From positions 496,001 to 560,000 of the forward strand of contig CAVQZG010000001.1 of assembly GCA_963718305.1 (NCBI GenBank): a stretch of 64,000 nt of DNA, given 5' to 3'. Each line of letters starts with the position of its first letter. Positions within the stretch are counted from its first letter, which is position 1. The notes beneath the pieces are model-generated. The model was not told where the DNA came from, did not search any database, and was given only the letters and a program-made list of their open reading frames with translations. Positions 61,424 to 64,000 of the stretch are shown piece by piece. Source of the stretch: RYN-230 sp963718305 (GTDB taxonomy: Bacteria; Actinomycetota; Actinomycetes; Streptosporangiales; Streptosporangiaceae). Made by a program: the position numbers and the translations under genes.

Positions 61424-61482
61424 GCCGGGGCCGCCCGCCGCGAGGGCGGGCGGCCCCGGCTCAGGCGGGCGGCCCCGGCTCA
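61424..61482. terminator. Strong hairpin with a tandem duplication of its 3' arm
   Basis: A perfect 16-bp stem (61424-61439 with 61445-61460, GCCGGGGCCGCCCGCC and complement) follows the peptidase stop by 8 bases. The 3' arm plus three bases (19 bp, 61445-61463) is then repeated in tandem at 61464-61482. It lies between convergent genes ending at 61415 and 61530. Confidence 0.65.
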
Positions 61483-61529
61483 GCAGCCACCTGGCCAGGA
61501 GCCGGCCCCACCTGGCCGGCCCGTGGCGT

Positions 61530-62954
61530 CTACCGGCGGGACAGGTCGAACGGCCTCAGATACGGCGCCGGGCGGTACCGCACGAAGTCCGGCCCGGCCG
61601 CCGGGACGGTACTGCCCTCGGGGAAGATGTTGTACGCCGGCCCGAGCGCGGCCGCCTGGTCGTTGAGGCTGGCCGGGTCGAGCGCCCGGGGATTCCAGCG
61701 CCCGGTGCCGAGCCGGCCGAGCAGGACCTGCACGGCGGTGATGGTCTCGGCCGGGGTGAACGCGCAGTGCCCGGCCCGGTGCACAAAGATCTGGCGCAGC
61801 ATCCCCCCGTCGCCCGCCCGGTCCACCACGCTCTGGTAGGCCTGCTCGTTCTCGGGCACCACCAGGCCATCGCCGGTGGTGTGCATGGTCAGCACCGGCA
61901 CCGCCAGGTGGCCGTTGAAGGCGATGTTCTGCGCCAGGTAGCGGACCGCGGACGGGCGGGCGCTGATCCGCTCGGCCTGGTTGAGCTTCTGCAGGTCGGC
62001 GGTCAGGCTCAGCCCGGCCGCGTGATACAGCGCGGCCACTTCGCCGAGGTCGGCTGACCGGGCCAGTTGCGTGAAGTAGTTCACGCCCGTGTTCCAGGAC
62101 GGGTTCCCGCCCGCCCGGGCTTCGAGTTCGGCCCGGAACGCGAAAATGAACGGGAAGTCAACCTGGGTGTCCCACTGGTACTGGTTGGCTTCCTGGCCGG
62201 CCACGTCGCCGGGAGCGGGCTCGGGGGAGAGCGGGGTGAACCAGCCCGGTGTGTCACCCAGCGCGGCGGCCAGGGCCAGCCGGGCCCGCCCCTGCGGGGT
62301 CTGCTGTGCGGTGGTCGCGGCTGCTACAGCGCCGGACAGGTTCGCGCTCGGGTTGGTGATGTTGACGACCTGCACTGACGGGTCGATCAGCTGCTGGAAG
62401 CCGAACGCCGCGTCCAGCGCGGTGTTCCAGGTGGCCACCCCGCCGGACAGCACACCGCACATCGGCAGCGCGGCACTGAACCGGCCGGGGTAGCGCTGGA
62501 TCAGGCCCGCGGTGATGATGCCGCCCAGCGAATGCCCCCAGGCGATCGTCCGGTCCGGGGTGCGGTACGTCTGGTTGAACACATCGAGCGTGGCCACCTG
62601 ATCAGGCAGCGCCTGCTGGATCGCCCAGCCGGTCGAGGCGTAGGAGGAGCCGGCCAGCGCGTACCCGTGGCTGAGCAGCCACTTGGCGGTGACCGGATCG
62701 CCGGCGTCCGCGGCCGGATTAGCCGATCCCGGCACCACATACCCGTGGCTGTAAAGGAAGAGTGTCCCATTCCACGCACCGGCCGGACACTGGAGCAGAT
62801 AGGTCGCGCCGTCCGGCAGCGAGCCATTCACTGTGGTCACGGCGCCGGATGCGCCGCAGGACGTGCGGGCCAGCGCGGGCGCCGCCGGCGCCAGCCCGAT
62901 CGTGAGGAGAACCGCGGACAGGGCAAACAAGGGCAGCCGGACCAGCTTTAACAC
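61530..62954 (-). CDS. Secreted alpha/beta hydrolase
   Basis: The 474-aa protein has a signal peptide (LKLVRLPLFALSAVLLTIGLAPAAPALA) and a large alpha/beta-hydrolase domain. It shows GTLFLYSHGYVVPG, the nucleophile elbow WGHSLGGIITAG, an acid candidate in HTTGDGLVVPENEQAY and the His in HRAGHCAFTPAE. It resembles exported hydrolases of the tannase/prolyl-oligopeptidase-like type, but the substrate is unknown. The GTG at 62954 is chosen because GGAG lies 7 bases upstream. The long open frame further upstream is not supported. It is convergent with the S53 peptidase gene. Confidence 0.82.
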   Translation of the reverse strand: MLKLVRLPLFALSAVLLTIGLAPAAPALARTSCGASGAVTTVNGSLPDGATYLLQCPAGAWNGTLFLYSHGYVVPGSANPAADAGDPVTAKWLLSHGYALAGSSYASTGWAIQQALPDQVATLDVFNQTYRTPDRTIAWGHSLGGIITAGLIQRYPGRFSAALPMCGVLSGGVATWNTALDAAFGFQQLIDPSVQVVNITNPSANLSGAVAAATTAQQTPQGRARLALAAALGDTPGWFTPLSPEPAPGDVAGQEANQYQWDTQVDFPFIFAFRAELEARAGGNPSWNTGVNYFTQLARSADLGEVAALYHAAGLSLTADLQKLNQAERISARPSAVRYLAQNIAFNGHLAVPVLTMHTTGDGLVVPENEQAYQSVVDRAGDGGMLRQIFVHRAGHCAFTPAETITAVQVLLGRLGTGRWNPRALDPASLNDQAAALGPAYNIFPEGSTVPAAGPDFVRYRPAPYLRPFDLSRR

Positions 62955-63106
62955 GACCACGCTCCATTGCGTCAGACGCGCACCTATAAAGGACGGGATG
63001 GGAAGGACAATAACCCGAACTGCCTGGTTTGCGAAGTAGCGCACCGCGCACGAAACCGGGCCCGGCCCGGGCCGGCCGGGAAAGCGGGACGTCCCCTGGG
63101 CGGCCG

Positions 63107-64000
63107 TCAGCCGCCCAGGAAGCGGCCGGCCAGCTGGGCCAGCCGGGATGGCCGGCCGCTCCTGGCCTCGGCCCGGTCCGCCCAGCTCATCGCCTGCAGC
63201 CCCGCGTTCGCGCCGAGCCAGCGCAGCGGCTCGGTCTCCCAGGGCCGCGAGTGGTGCCCGACCCAGGGCAGCCGGGTGAGCTCCGTCGCGTTCCCCAGCA
63301 CCAGGTCGGCCAGGGTCCGCCCGGCCAGGTTGGTGGTGGATACACCGTCCCCGACGTAGCCGCCGGCCCAGCCCAGCCCGGTGGCCGGGTCCAGCCCGGC
63401 GGACGCGCACCAGTCCCGGGGCACCCCGAGCGGCCCGCCCCAGGCGTGCGTGACCTCGACCTCGCCCAGGGCGGGGAACAGCTCCTGCAACGACCGGCGC
63501 AACGCCGCGAACACCTCGGGGGAGCGGTCGAACTCGGGCCGCACGGCCGAGCCGAAGTGGTACGGGGCGCCGCGCCCGCCGAAGGCCAGCCGCCCGTCCG
63601 CGGTGCGCTGGCCATAGATGATCAGGTGCCGGTAGTCGCCGAACGTCGGCCGGCTGGCCAGCCCGATCTGGTCCCACACGGACTCCGGCAGCGGCGCGGT
63701 CGCGATCATCAGCGAGTACACCGGCGCGATCGCCCGGTGCAGGCCGGGCAGTTCCGGCGTGTAGCCCTCGGTGGCCCGGATCACGTACTGCGCCCGGACC
63801 GTGCCCCGCGTGGTCCGCAGCCGGCCGGGCGCGATCTCGGTGACCGGCGTGTCCTCGAACACGCTGACCCCCAGCCGGCGCACCGCGTCCGCCAGGCCGC
63901 GGGCCAGCCGCGCCGGGTGGATCGCCGCGCAGTGCGGGGTGTACGTGGCGCCGAGCACCCCGTCCGCGGTGACCTGCTCCGCCGTCTCCGGAGCGGTCAG
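63107..64000 (-). CDS. FAD-dependent oxidoreductase (DAO type), C-terminal part; 5' end beyond the right edge
   Basis: The frame is open to base 64000 on the minus strand, so the N-terminal FAD motif lies outside. Visible parts match glycine/D-amino-acid oxidase-like proteins: YTPHCAAIHPARLARGLADAVRRLGVSVFEDTPVTEI, QYVIRATEGYTPELPG, RLAFGGRGAPYHFGS, LFPALGEVEVTHAWGGPLGVPRDW and GWAGGYVGDGVSTTNLAGRTLADLVLG. The last block is the C-terminal FAD-contact region. It would oxidise an amine or amino acid. It lies 152 bases upstream of the hydrolase gene on the same strand. Confidence 0.85.
   Translation of the reverse strand: MTAPETAEQVTADGVLGATYTPHCAAIHPARLARGLADAVRRLGVSVFEDTPVTEIAPGRLRTTRGTVRAQYVIRATEGYTPELPGLHRAIAPVYSLMIATAPLPESVWDQIGLASRPTFGDYRHLIIYGQRTADGRLAFGGRGAPYHFGSAVRPEFDRSPEVFAALRRSLQELFPALGEVEVTHAWGGPLGVPRDWCASAGLDPATGLGWAGGYVGDGVSTTNLAGRTLADLVLGNATELTRLPWVGHHSRPWETEPLRWLGANAGLQAMSWADRAEARSGRPSRLAQLAGRFLGG

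Noticed and set aside
1..64000. CRISPR arrays, phage genes, or polyketide/non-ribosomal peptide clusters
   Set aside because: No regular repeat-spacer series, phage structural genes or multidomain synthases are present. The only repeats are short tandem duplications.

Overview
This is GC-rich DNA (roughly 70 % or more) with short intergenic gaps and many GTG starts and 4-base ATGA/GTGA gene overlaps. It carries a conservon-type sensor kinase/roadblock/GTPase locus, FCD-type GntR regulators and F420/flavin-type LLM oxidoreductases. These point to a high-GC Actinomycetota, probably a soil actinomycete. I cannot name the genus.

Layout. 0-3 kb: the 5' end of an aldehyde dehydrogenase, TrmO, a haloalkane dehalogenase-like hydrolase, a 49-aa cysteine-rich protein and an OsmC protein. 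3-8.4 kb: a conservon locus (kinase, roadblock, GTPase, but no DUF742 gene) divergent from an orphan substrate-binding lipoprotein. 8.6-15.8 kb: a peptide-type ABC transporter, with a quinone-oxidoreductase-like gene between its binding protein and permeases. 15.8-21.3 kb: an NrtR-type regulator with an SDR, divergent from nadA-nadB-nadC across a strong palindrome.

20.5-57.7 kb is a large accessory catabolic island. It holds an M24-like protein, an XRE-cupin regulator and an 11-kb run with a ribose-type ABC transporter, three Zn-dehydrogenases, a VOC protein, an LLM oxidoreductase and an SDR. Next come a maltose-type ABC operon with a DHDPS-like lyase, then a GntR-led operon (2-hydroxyacid dehydrogenase, SDR, stand-alone lipoyl domain, E1 alpha, E1 beta, CE7-type esterase). 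The last part has an LDH2-type dehydrogenase, two more DHDPS-like lyases, a ROK kinase, and a coupled cluster of RPE-like epimerase, two Zn-dehydrogenases and an AGE-family epimerase. The inventory fits uptake of one or more unusual sugars, polyols or sugar acids, oxidation by the dehydrogenases, aldol cleavage, and entry into central metabolism through an acetoin-dehydrogenase-like E1 step. Substrates cannot be read from sequence. TGTTGAC/GTCAACA half-sites recur at promoters between 39 and 58 kb and suggest a shared GntR regulon.

57.7-64 kb: a small zinc-binding protein, a VOC protein, a DUF899 protein, tRNA-Lys(CTT), a secreted S53 peptidase, a secreted alpha/beta hydrolase, and the 3' part of an FAD oxidoreductase running off the window.

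Caution: at least seven otherwise intact, conserved genes (dppDF, nadA, nadB, a sugar-binding protein, a 2-hydroxyacid dehydrogenase, an SDR, an AGE epimerase) have single-base frame breaks. Because NAD synthesis genes are among them, sequence error is more likely than decay, and the apparent NadB-NadC fusion is best explained this way.
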